In this document: positions 8,447 to 15,796 of the stretch, in pieces | Position numbering within the stretch: the first letter of the stretch is position 1 | How the letters are laid out: every line of letters begins with the position of its first letter | Assembly (NCBI GenBank): GCA_028713125.1 | Contig: JAQTOU010000007.1 | Location: 104,158-168,157, forward strand | Source: Elusimicrobiales bacterium | GTDB lineage: Bacteria; Elusimicrobiota; Elusimicrobia; Elusimicrobiales; UBA9959 | Reading direction: 5' to 3' | DNA length: 64,000 nucleotides | Position numbers and translations under genes: made by a program | The notes under the pieces: model-generated | What the model saw: only the letters and a program-made list of their open reading frames with translations | Database searches by the model: none | Told to the model about the DNA's origin: nothing

Positions 8447-9547
8447 ATGAAAAAACTCCCCGACACCATAAGCGACAGCGCGCTGCGCCCGATCGCTAAA
8501 AAAGTCTACGAGGGAAAACCCGTGTCCCCTGCGGACGCGCGCCGGCTGCTCGCCACGAACAGCATCCTGGACCTGGGCAGGATCGCCTCTCATGTCCGGG
8601 AGAAGTTGCACGGCGACGCCGCCTACTACGGAGTAAGCATCAACCTGAATTTCACCAATATCTGCGAGCTTCGCTGCCCGCTCTGCGCTTTCTCGCGCGG
8701 GAAAGGAGAGCCGGGCGCCTACCTGCTCGCGCTCGCCGATATCGAAAGGCGCGTAAAGAACGCCGTCGCGGACGGGGTGGACGAAGTCCACATAGTAGGA
8801 GGGCTCAACCCGGAGTTGAAACTGTCCTACTTCGAGGAAATGCTGCGGCTGATAAAGACCATAAAACCCGGCATCTTCATAACGGCTTTCACCGCGGTGG
8901 AAATAGATTATTTTGCCCGCAACGAGGGCATCTCCTTGGAGGAAACGCTCAGGAGGCTGATGGCCGCCGGCCTCGGCGCGATGCCGGGTGGGGGCGCCGA
9001 GATATTTTCTTACCGCGTAAGGAAAACCATCGCCCCGCTCAAGATCCCTGGCAAACGCTGGCTTGAAATAATGAAGACCGCCCACCTGGCCGGCCTCAAG
9101 ACCAATGCCACGATGCTCTACAACCACCTGGAGACGGATGCCGATATCGTAGACCACCTCGGCAGGATCCGGGACCTGCAGGAGGAAACCCGCGGCTTCA
9201 AGACTTTCGTCCCGCTCCCCTTCCATGGAGAGAACACCGGGATAGCCGCTAAGCGCGCCGTCACCACCGGCTATGACGATATCCGCATTTACGCCGCCAG
9301 CCGGATCTTCCTGCATAATGTGCCGCATATAAAGGCCCTCTGGATGTACCTGGGCGAGAAAATGGCGCAGGTGCTCCTCCGGTTCGGCGTGGACGATTTC
9401 TCCGGCACCTACTCGGGAGAAAAGGTGGTGCACGCCGCCGGAGCCGCGACCGCCGACCGCGGCACGGAAGCCTTCCTCAGGCGGCTGATACTCAACGCCG
9501 GGCTAAAGCCCGTGCGCACGACCGCCGCCTACGGAGCGCGCAAATGA
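8447..9547 (+). CDS. mqnE: aminofutalosine synthase MqnE (radical SAM)
   Basis: 366 residues. The radical-SAM cluster motif is CELRCPLC (Cys73, Cys77, Cys80) in the context NFTNICELRCPLCAF. The C-terminal DDFSGTYSGEKVVHAAGA is typical of MqnE. The enzyme joins the chorismate-derived enolpyruvyl benzoate made by MqnA to S-adenosylmethionine, giving 6-amino-6-deoxyfutalosine. It overlaps mqnA by four bases (ATGA) and follows ubiX after 15 bases. MqnC, encoded one gene later, is a paralogue; the two are told apart by the CELRCPLC versus CEAACDFC motifs and by the C-terminal ends. Confidence 0.93.
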   Translation: MKKLPDTISDSALRPIAKKVYEGKPVSPADARRLLATNSILDLGRIASHVREKLHGDAAYYGVSINLNFTNICELRCPLCAFSRGKGEPGAYLLALADIERRVKNAVADGVDEVHIVGGLNPELKLSYFEEMLRLIKTIKPGIFITAFTAVEIDYFARNEGISLEETLRRLMAAGLGAMPGGGAEIFSYRVRKTIAPLKIPGKRWLEIMKTAHLAGLKTNATMLYNHLETDADIVDHLGRIRDLQEETRGFKTFVPLPFHGENTGIAAKRAVTTGYDDIRIYAASRIFLHNVPHIKALWMYLGEKMAQVLLRFGVDDFSGTYSGEKVVHAAGAATADRGTEAFLRRLILNAGLKPVRTTAAYGARK

Positions 9548-10353
9548 AACTGGGCCGCATAGACTACCTGAACTGCTATCCCTTTTATTACCATATGCTG
9601 GAAAAGGAGCCGCTGCGGGGCGTCACCGTTTACCCGGCGCTGCCCTCGGAACTGAACCGGATGATGGCGAAGAAGGAGCTGGACATGAGCCCCGTCTCCG
9701 CCGCGGCCTACGCGGACATAAAACAGGACGCCCTGCTGCTGCCGGATTTCTGCATCAGTTCCACGGGGCTGGTGAAATCGGTGATCTTGGCCAGCCGGTT
9801 CCCGATAGAGGACCTGGGCGGAAAAGCCCTCGGTCTCACTTCGGCCTCCCGCACCTCCGTCGTGCTGCTAAGGATAATCCTGAAAAAGTTTTACGGCGTC
9901 GAGCCGGTTTACCGCGCGGCGGGGCCGCGCCCAAGCCTTAAGGATTTCGAAGCGGCCCTGCTGATAGGGGACGACGCGATGACCGAAGAGATCGACAAGG
10001 CGCCTTACAGGTACGACCTGGGCGAGCTCTGGCTGAAGAAAACCGGGCTCCCGGTAGTCTTCGCCGTTTTCTCCGTTACAAAGGCGGCGGCCGGGTCCGA
10101 CCCTTCCGGAGTGAGGGCCGTGGTCGACTCCTACAGGGCCTCCCTGCGCTGCCTCGCTGAGGAAAAGCAGGCGCTGGCAGCCAAAGCCGCGCTTAAATAC
10201 CCCGGCGTAACCCGCGATATAAACGATTACCTGGATACCCTGCGCTACGAGTTCACCGACGACCGGAAGGCCGCTTTGAAATATTATTTTTCGGCCGCCT
10301 CCGAGCTGGGGCTGCTGAAGGAAGTAAATGCGCTTGAATTCGTAAACCTATGA
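9544..10353 (+). CDS. mqnA: chorismate dehydratase MqnA
   Basis: 269 residues, standard length. The N-terminus GRIDYLNCYPFYYHM and the periplasmic-binding-protein-like fold with SPVSAAAYADI are characteristic. The enzyme dehydrates chorismate to 3-[(1-carboxyvinyl)oxy]benzoate, the first committed step of the futalosine route. It overlaps mqnE upstream and mqnC downstream by four bases each, so translation is probably coupled across the three genes. Confidence 0.93.
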   Translation: MKLGRIDYLNCYPFYYHMLEKEPLRGVTVYPALPSELNRMMAKKELDMSPVSAAAYADIKQDALLLPDFCISSTGLVKSVILASRFPIEDLGGKALGLTSASRTSVVLLRIILKKFYGVEPVYRAAGPRPSLKDFEAALLIGDDAMTEEIDKAPYRYDLGELWLKKTGLPVVFAVFSVTKAAAGSDPSGVRAVVDSYRASLRCLAEEKQALAAKAALKYPGVTRDINDYLDTLRYEFTDDRKAALKYYFSAASELGLLKEVNALEFVNL

Positions 10354-11432
10354 CCGCGAAAGAAAGCCTCAAGAAAAAGATCTTGGCCGGCAGGCGCATC
10401 TCGCCCGCCGAAGCGGACGCCCTTTTCTCCTGGGACCTCCTTGAGCTGGGGGGAGCCGCGGACATGAGGCGCAGGCTTATACACCCGGTGAACACGGTAG
10501 GTTTTATCCTGGACCGGATCATCAACTTCACGAATGTCTGCGAAGCAGCCTGTGACTTCTGCGCCTTCCACGCCGGGGCGGCCCTTAAGCCCTACGAGCT
10601 TTCCATGCCTGAGATCCTTTCCAAGATAGAGGAGCTCCAGGCTCTGGGTGGGACGCAGGTAATGCTGCAGGGCGGCCTTCACCCGCGGCACACGCTCGCC
10701 ACCTATACCGGCATGGTCAGGGAAATAAAAAAACGCTTCCCCGCTGTCTGCCTCCATTCTTTTTCTCCAAGCGAACTGGCGCATATCTCCGCGAAGAGCG
10801 CGGTTCCCCTGGACCGCGTTATCGCCGATCTTCAGAGCGCCGGCCTCGACTCCGTGCCCGGCGCCGCGGACATGCTGGTAGACCGGATACGCGCGAAAGT
10901 CAGCCGCAAAAAGATCCGCACGGACGAATGGGTTGAAGTAATGCGCGCCCTGCACCGCCATGGGATGAAGTCTTCCGCCACCATGACCTACGGGATGGGG
11001 GAAACGCAAAAAGAAAGGATCGCTCACCTGGAAGTGGTCCGAAGAGTGCAGGATGAGACCGGCATCTTCAGGGCTTTTATCCCATGGTCTTTCTCGCCAA
11101 AGCGCACTAAGATGGAGAGCATGGCTCCAGCTACCGGCATCGACTATCTTAAGATCGTGGCCGTCTCCCGTATTTTCCTGGACAATATCCGCTACATACA
11201 GGCCGGCTGGCTTACGGAAGGCCTGAAGCTCGCGCAGATCGCCCTCGCAATGGGCGCTAACGATATGGGCGGCGTGCTGACCGAGGAAAAAGTGGTGAAG
11301 GCTACCGGCGCCGGGACCAAAGCGGGAATGGCGGAATTCATCGACCTTATAAAGAACGCGGGAAAGATACCGGTCCTGCGGGATTCCGACTATAAGATCC
11401 TGGACCGGCGGCCCGGCGGGAGGCTGAAATGA
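10350..11432 (+). CDS. mqnC: cyclic dehypoxanthine futalosine synthase MqnC (radical SAM)
   Basis: 360 residues. The radical-SAM motif is CEAACDFC (Cys64, Cys68, Cys71) after RIINFTNV. The C-terminal NDMGGVLTEEKVVKATGA matches MqnC. It converts dehypoxanthine futalosine to its cyclic form, the substrate chain leading to MqnD. ATGA overlaps join it to mqnA upstream and mqnD downstream. Confidence 0.93.
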   Translation: MTAKESLKKKILAGRRISPAEADALFSWDLLELGGAADMRRRLIHPVNTVGFILDRIINFTNVCEAACDFCAFHAGAALKPYELSMPEILSKIEELQALGGTQVMLQGGLHPRHTLATYTGMVREIKKRFPAVCLHSFSPSELAHISAKSAVPLDRVIADLQSAGLDSVPGAADMLVDRIRAKVSRKKIRTDEWVEVMRALHRHGMKSSATMTYGMGETQKERIAHLEVVRRVQDETGIFRAFIPWSFSPKRTKMESMAPATGIDYLKIVAVSRIFLDNIRYIQAGWLTEGLKLAQIALAMGANDMGGVLTEEKVVKATGAGTKAGMAEFIDLIKNAGKIPVLRDSDYKILDRRPGGRLK

Positions 11433-12223
11433 CCGCGCTGACCCTCGCCTTTTCGCCCTGCCCGAACGACACTTTTATTTTCCACGCCCTGCTCCACAAG
11501 CTTATAGACACGGGCGATTACTCCTTTTCCGCCAGTATCGACGACGTAGAGGCCCTGAACACGGCCGCTTTCGCCCGGCGCTTCCAGGTCACCAAACTTT
11601 CCACGGGCGCCTACCTCCGGCTCAGGGACCATTACGAGCTGCTTGATTCCGGGGCGGCCATGGGCTTCGGCTGCGGCCCGCTCGTGGTGTCGGCAAAAGG
11701 TCATTCTTTGTCCTCCGCCTCCAGGATAGCGGTGCCGGGCGCCAACACTACGGCCCTGCTGCTGATGAAAAGCTGGAACCCGGGGCTGAAGAACCTTGTC
11801 GAGGAGCGCTTCGACAGGATACTTCCGGGGATAAAAGCCGGCAAATACGACGCGGGGCTGGTTATACATGAGGGCAGGTTTATCTACCGGGATTACGACT
11901 GCGTCCAGGTCGCGGATCTGGGCGCCTGGTGGGAAAATGAGACCGGCTGCCCGATACCCCTCGGCTGCATCGCGCTCAGGAAAGGCCCGGACACCGCGCC
12001 CCACCGGGAGAACATAGAGCGGCTGATAAGAGAGTCCGTGATCCGAGCGCGCGCCCATCCGGAAGAATCCCGCGCTTTCATCCGCGGCCACGCCCCGGGC
12101 GCGAGCGATGAAATAATCGACGCCCACATAAAACTGTACGTGAACGACTTCTCGGTTTCGATAGGCGAGGCGGGGAGAAAAGCTTTTAAGGTCCTGGAGG
12201 AAAGATGCAAAGAAAGCCTGTGA
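11429..12223 (+). CDS. mqnD: 1,4-dihydroxy-6-naphthoate synthase MqnD
   Basis: 264 residues. The N-terminus LAFSPCPNDTFIFHALLH and the VEALNTAAF segment are hallmarks of MqnD, which is a fold relative of MqnA. It produces 1,4-dihydroxy-6-naphthoate from cyclic dehypoxanthine futalosine. The start overlaps the mqnC stop, and the last 19 bases overlap the start of mqnB. Confidence 0.92.
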   Translation: MTALTLAFSPCPNDTFIFHALLHKLIDTGDYSFSASIDDVEALNTAAFARRFQVTKLSTGAYLRLRDHYELLDSGAAMGFGCGPLVVSAKGHSLSSASRIAVPGANTTALLLMKSWNPGLKNLVEERFDRILPGIKAGKYDAGLVIHEGRFIYRDYDCVQVADLGAWWENETGCPIPLGCIALRKGPDTAPHRENIERLIRESVIRARAHPEESRAFIRGHAPGASDEIIDAHIKLYVNDFSVSIGEAGRKAFKVLEERCKESL

Positions 12224-12822
12224 CCTGCCTCATAATGGCTACGCTGCTGGAGGCGGAGCCGTTCATAAAGGGGCTTTCCCTGAAAAGAACCTCCTCAAAA
12301 CCTTTCCCCGTATACCGGGCCGGGAACCTCGCCGCCGTCATTTCCGGCATCGGCAAGGCCAACTGCGCCATGGCGACCGCCTACGCCTGCCTGGAACTCG
12401 GGCCGCGGCTCCTCGTCAACCTCGGGGCCGCCGGAGCCACGGACGCCGCGCTCCCGCTCGGCGCGAACCTGCACGTCTACCTCGCCGTGGAATTCGACAG
12501 GCCTGGCTTGAGAACGAAATTGCCGCACGAGCACAGTCCCGAAGTCCTGAAAGGCTTTTCCCTGGCCGCTATCGCCACCCAGGACCGCCCGGTGCTGGCG
12601 GCCGCGGAAAGGCGGGTCCTGGCGGAAAAGGCGCGGCTCGTGGACATGGAAAGCGCCTCCTTCATCCAGACTTGCAGGAAGTTCGGGAAGAAATGCTACG
12701 TCTTCAAATTCGTGACCGACACGCCCGCCCACACCCACGGAAGCGCTATCGTCGACAATATAGAGAAATACCGGGACAGTTTCTTTGAGTTCTTCAAGAG
12801 TTCGGTCTTAACCCGCCTTTGA
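12205..12822 (+). CDS. mqnB: futalosine hydrolase MqnB (nucleosidase family)
   Basis: 205 residues of the purine nucleoside phosphorylase/MTA-SAH nucleosidase fold: VISGIGKANCAMATAYA near the N-terminus, LVNLGAAGA in the middle, and LVDMESASFIQTC with the substrate-binding Met-Glu near residues 150-152. The start is fixed by a GGAGG six bases before the ATG, inside mqnD. The enzyme removes the base from futalosine or aminofutalosine. No aminofutalosine deaminase gene is visible nearby, so this enzyme may act directly on the amino form as in Campylobacter and Helicobacter; that is inference. It is the last gene of the operon. Confidence 0.88.
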   Translation: MQRKPVTCLIMATLLEAEPFIKGLSLKRTSSKPFPVYRAGNLAAVISGIGKANCAMATAYACLELGPRLLVNLGAAGATDAALPLGANLHVYLAVEFDRPGLRTKLPHEHSPEVLKGFSLAAIATQDRPVLAAAERRVLAEKARLVDMESASFIQTCRKFGKKCYVFKFVTDTPAHTHGSAIVDNIEKYRDSFFEFFKSSVLTRL

Positions 12823-12860
12823 AGGGCCCGCCCTTCCGGGCGCGGCCACCGCAGGCTCAC

Positions 12861-13004
12861 TTAAAAAGGCATTCCGATCTTCATGCGCGTCTGCGCGTCC
12901 TTGCTGTCCGGGTTCAGGCCGGCAAGATAACCAAGAGGCTTGTCAAGGAAGAGGTTAAATGCCGGGTGCCGGGTCCTACAGCGAAAGGTTCTATTGAAAG
13001 GCAT
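12861..13004 (-). pseudogene. possible short gene or remnant of a C-terminus, opposite strand
   Basis: The gap between mqnB and the secreted metal-binding protein (12823-13058) contains a 47-codon minus-strand frame. Its last ~30 codons read like a genuine protein tail (LGYLAGLNPDSKDAQTRMKI) with GC-rich third positions. No ribosome-binding site stands before its ATG. It could be the decayed end of a lost gene. I recognise no family, and chance is possible. Confidence 0.2.
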
Positions 13005-13022
13005 AAATATATATAATTATAG
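12994..13022 (+). promoter_or_regulatory. AT-rich probable promoter for the metal-binding protein/crp pair
   Basis: TTGAAA (12994-12999), 17 bases, then TTATAG (13017-13022). A perfect TATAAT at 13012-13017 lies in the same AT-rich patch but is too close to that -35 box. The patch stands out from GC-rich surroundings and precedes the next gene by ~40 bases. Which -10 is used is uncertain. Confidence 0.4.
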
Positions 13023-13058
13023 GGTAGATTTAGCGACAAACAGAACAGGAGAAACAAA

Positions 13059-13631
13059 ATGAAAAAGACCATACTGATTTCCATAGCGGCCCTGGCCTTA
13101 AGCGCCGGCCCGGCTTTCGCCGTAGAGGCCCATAAGGCCCCGGCAAAGAGCAGCTGCGCCGACTGCCCGATGCATAAACAGGCCGCCGCCAAGAAGTGCT
13201 CCAACAAAATGTGCCCCGAAGCGATGGAAGGCGTGGAGACCGTCGCGAAGAACACGGCCACCGGCGTAGAAATAACTATGACCGCGAAAAATCCGGAAAC
13301 CATCGCCAAGGTGCAGGAGCTTACCCTGGTCCATTACAGCAACAAGGACACTATGGACAAAGAGTGCCCCGCCAGGGTAGAGGGCGCCGAGTCCAAGGTA
13401 GAGAACACCGCCACCGGCGTGAAAGTGCTCCTCATCGGCAAGACTCCCGCGGCCATAAAGAAGATCCAGGCCGCCTCCGCCAAGGAACACATGAAGGCCG
13501 GCTGCCCCGAAGAGCACGGCAAAAAAGAGGCCAAGGTCTCCAAGAAATACGCCTGCCCCATGAAATGCGCCGAATCCGACAAGCCGGGCAAATGCCCCAA
13601 GTGCGGAATGAACATGACGGAGAAAAAATAA
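13059..13631 (+). CDS. secreted protein with two repeated Cys-Pro domains and a C-terminal heavy-metal-binding motif
   Basis: 190 residues starting MKKTILISIAALALSAGPAFA, a clear signal peptide. Two homologous ~45-residue units follow (about 50-92 and 105-148). Each starts with a Cys-Pro and contains V-x-N-T-A-T-G-V, a hydrophobic strand and K-x-P-x-x-I-x-K-x-Q. The end (about 164-187) has YACPMKC, then KPGKCPKCGMNM, which matches the small heavy-metal-binding domain found in copper- and zinc-handling proteins. Cysteine, methionine and histidine are frequent throughout. A periplasmic metal-binding or sensing role is likely, but the metal is unknown. The next gene, a Crp-family regulator, starts directly at its stop codon. 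An AGGAG lies about six bases before the ATG. Confidence 0.7.
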   Translation: MKKTILISIAALALSAGPAFAVEAHKAPAKSSCADCPMHKQAAAKKCSNKMCPEAMEGVETVAKNTATGVEITMTAKNPETIAKVQELTLVHYSNKDTMDKECPARVEGAESKVENTATGVKVLLIGKTPAAIKKIQAASAKEHMKAGCPEEHGKKEAKVSKKYACPMKCAESDKPGKCPKCGMNMTEKK

Positions 13632-14303
13632 ATGGTATCAGCTCTACTCAAGCAGGTTTCTTTTTTCAACGGCCTGAGCAACGTCGAACTTAACAAAGTG
13701 CTCGCCATAGCGGGGGTAAAGAAGTACGCCGCCGGCCAGATGGTCTTCGCCAAGGCGGACCTGGGGAACCAGTTCTTCGTGGTCAAGTCCGGCCGCATCA
13801 AGATCTTCACCTCGGTGGGCCCCGAAAAGAAAAAGACCTTCGCCTTCCTGAAGAAAGGCGATTTCTTCGGCGAGATGTCCCTGCTCGGCGGAAAGACCCG
13901 CTCGGCCTCGGCCCAGGCCGCCGAGAACAGCGAGCTGTTCGTCATCCCGAAAAAGAACTTCAAGAAGCTGATACTCGAGAACCCCGACTTCACGCTCAAG
14001 CTGCTGCACACGCTGGTCGAAAGGCTCAACAAGTGCAACAAGGACGTGGAATCGATGCTGTTCCACAATATCCTGGGCAGGCTGGCCGACGCTATCCTGG
14101 AACTTTCCAAGGACAAGCACTCCAAGCCGGTCAAGATGGCCATCAATCAGAACGAGCTGGCGCAGTACCTCGGGACCACCCGGGTACCTGTCTGCCGCGC
14201 CATCAGTACGCTAAAGCGCAGCGGCGTCATCGACTACCGCCGCGGCGAGCTGATCATCCTGAACTCCGCCCGGCTGCATTCCATCGCCGGGAAAACCAAC
14301 TGA
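13632..14303 (+). CDS. Crp/Fnr-family transcription regulator
   Basis: 223 residues: an N-terminal cyclic-nucleotide-binding-type barrel (about 10-130, with GDFFGEMSLLGGKTRSASAQA), a dimerisation helix, and a C-terminal winged helix (about 168-215, with NELAQYLGTTRVPVCRAISTLKRSGVI). The N-terminal cysteine cluster of oxygen-sensing Fnr is absent. The barrel loop FGEMSLLGGKTRSA resembles the cAMP-binding loop of Crp, but I cannot say which ligand it binds. It begins at the base after the stop of the metal-binding secreted protein, so the pair is co-transcribed. It may respond to metal or envelope status; this is inference. Confidence 0.85.
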   Translation: MVSALLKQVSFFNGLSNVELNKVLAIAGVKKYAAGQMVFAKADLGNQFFVVKSGRIKIFTSVGPEKKKTFAFLKKGDFFGEMSLLGGKTRSASAQAAENSELFVIPKKNFKKLILENPDFTLKLLHTLVERLNKCNKDVESMLFHNILGRLADAILELSKDKHSKPVKMAINQNELAQYLGTTRVPVCRAISTLKRSGVIDYRRGELIILNSARLHSIAGKTN

Positions 14304-14313
14304 CGGCCGCCGC

Positions 14314-15561
14314 ATGATAAACTCCCTGCGCGGTTTCCGCGACCTGCTTCCCCCCGAGTCGGACCTCTTCGCGCGCATTGAAGCCGCGGCGAGGGAAGTG
14401 TTCGGCCTGTACGGCTACCAGGAAATAAGGATCCCCGCGCTGGAAAAGAAAGAACTGTTCGTTAAATCCACAGGCGACACCACCGACATAGTGGAAAAAG
14501 AAATGTACGCCTTCACCGACGGCGGTGGCCGCGAGGTCGCCATGCGTCCTGAGGGAACCCCCGGGATCGTGCGCGCCTATATCGAGCATAATCTTGGACA
14601 GACCGGCCGCAACGGCAAATACTTCTATATCGGGACCATGTTCAGGGCCGAGCGCCCCCAGGCGGGCCGCTACCGCGAGTTCACGCAGATAGGGGCGGAG
14701 CACATAGGCAATCCGTCGCCGGCGGCCGACGCGGAAAGCATCTCGATGCTGATCCGCCTGCTGGAGAAGCTGGGAGTAGAAGGCTGCTCGGCGGAGATAA
14801 ACTCCCTTGGCTGCGCCGAATGCCGCAAAGCCTACCGGGAGATCCTGCTGGCTTTCCTGCGGGCGCGGGCCGAGAAGCTCTGTGAGCCCTGCCGGGGCCG
14901 CATAGAGCGCAACCCGCTCAGAGCGCTGGACTGCAAAATAGACGGCCCCGCCCTGGCTGAAGCGGGCCCCAAGCGCTCCCTCTGCCCCTCATGCACGGAG
15001 CATTTTGATAAGACCCAGCATCTGCTCGCAGCCGCCGGCGTAAGCTACAAGGTCAACCCCGGCCTGGTACGCGGACTGGACTATTACACAGGCACCGTCT
15101 TTGAAGTGCGGACCACCGCGCTCGGCAGCCAGGACGCGCTCTGCGGCGGAGGCCGCTACGACGACCTGGTAAAGTCCATGGGCGGCCCCGTAGCCCCGGC
15201 CATAGGCTGGGCTATCGGCGAGGACCGGGTAGCCATGCTCCTCAAGGACAAACCCGCCCCCGATAACGCGCCCAAAACTTTTATCGTAGCCGCCGCCAAG
15301 GAAGCAGGGGACAAAGCCTTCGCCCTGCTGACGTCCATGCGCGCCGCCGGCATAAGTTCGGACTTCTCCAACTTCGAGCTCAGCCTGAAATCCCAGATGC
15401 GCTCCGCCGACAAGAGCGGGGCCGCCTTCGCCTTGATAATCGGCGAGGACGAACTCAAAGCAGGAACCTGCGCCGTGAAGTCCCTTAAAGAGCACGGCGA
15501 GCAGCAAACGGTCCCGCTCCAAGACGCCCCTTCACACCTAAGCAAGCTTCTGAAGGCTTAA
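14314..15561 (+). CDS. hisS: histidyl-tRNA synthetase
   Basis: 415 residues, normal length. The class II catalytic core has RGFRDLLPPES at the start, MRPEGTPGIVRAYI (motif 2 region) and the histidine-specific LVRGLDYYTGTVFEV. The C-terminal ~90 residues form the anticodon-binding domain. The enzyme charges tRNA-His. It follows the Crp-family gene by ten bases. A 155-bp structured repeat lies just after the gene and before aspS. Confidence 0.96.
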   Translation: MINSLRGFRDLLPPESDLFARIEAAAREVFGLYGYQEIRIPALEKKELFVKSTGDTTDIVEKEMYAFTDGGGREVAMRPEGTPGIVRAYIEHNLGQTGRNGKYFYIGTMFRAERPQAGRYREFTQIGAEHIGNPSPAADAESISMLIRLLEKLGVEGCSAEINSLGCAECRKAYREILLAFLRARAEKLCEPCRGRIERNPLRALDCKIDGPALAEAGPKRSLCPSCTEHFDKTQHLLAAAGVSYKVNPGLVRGLDYYTGTVFEVRTTALGSQDALCGGGRYDDLVKSMGGPVAPAIGWAIGEDRVAMLLKDKPAPDNAPKTFIVAAAKEAGDKAFALLTSMRAAGISSDFSNFELSLKSQMRSADKSGAAFALIIGEDELKAGTCAVKSLKEHGEQQTVPLQDAPSHLSKLLKA

Positions 15562-15605
15562 TTTTTTGCTGTAAAACTAAAGAACCATATTTCGCGTCAG
15601 TTTAA

Positions 15606-15761
15606 CGGAGGGGTGGCAGGGGTGTTGCTCGACGAACCCTTTGCGGAAGGGGGGGCCCCGCCCTAATTATCCCGGGCGGGGGGAAACCGACGTAAGGGTT
15701 TCCATCTTCCAGGGTTCGCCGGGCAATACCCCTGACAGGCCCCCGACTGGTCATCTCGCGG
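15606..15761. repeat. dispersed structured repeat, copy 1 (long imperfect stem with two inner hairpins)
   Basis: This 156-base segment fills most of the 235-base hisS-aspS gap and has a second copy at 51529-51683. Its left arm (15606-15649) pairs with the right arm (15708-15746). The best part joins GGCAGGGGTGTTGCTC with its partner ending in CAATACCCCTGAC. Between the arms are two hairpins: CCCCGCCC/GGGCGGGG (about 15656-15681) and GGAAACC/GGTTTCC (about 15682-15703). Base differences from copy 2 often keep pairing. There is no coding frame of interest and no T-run, so it is not a simple terminator. Confidence 0.8.
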
Positions 15762-15796
15762 AACAATACCCAAAGTAATTCTTTAAAAGGCAACAT

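Noticed and set aside
12819..13016. 65-codon plus-strand frame after mqnB
   Set aside because: Basic, low-complexity composition, no ribosome-binding site and no similarity that I recognise.
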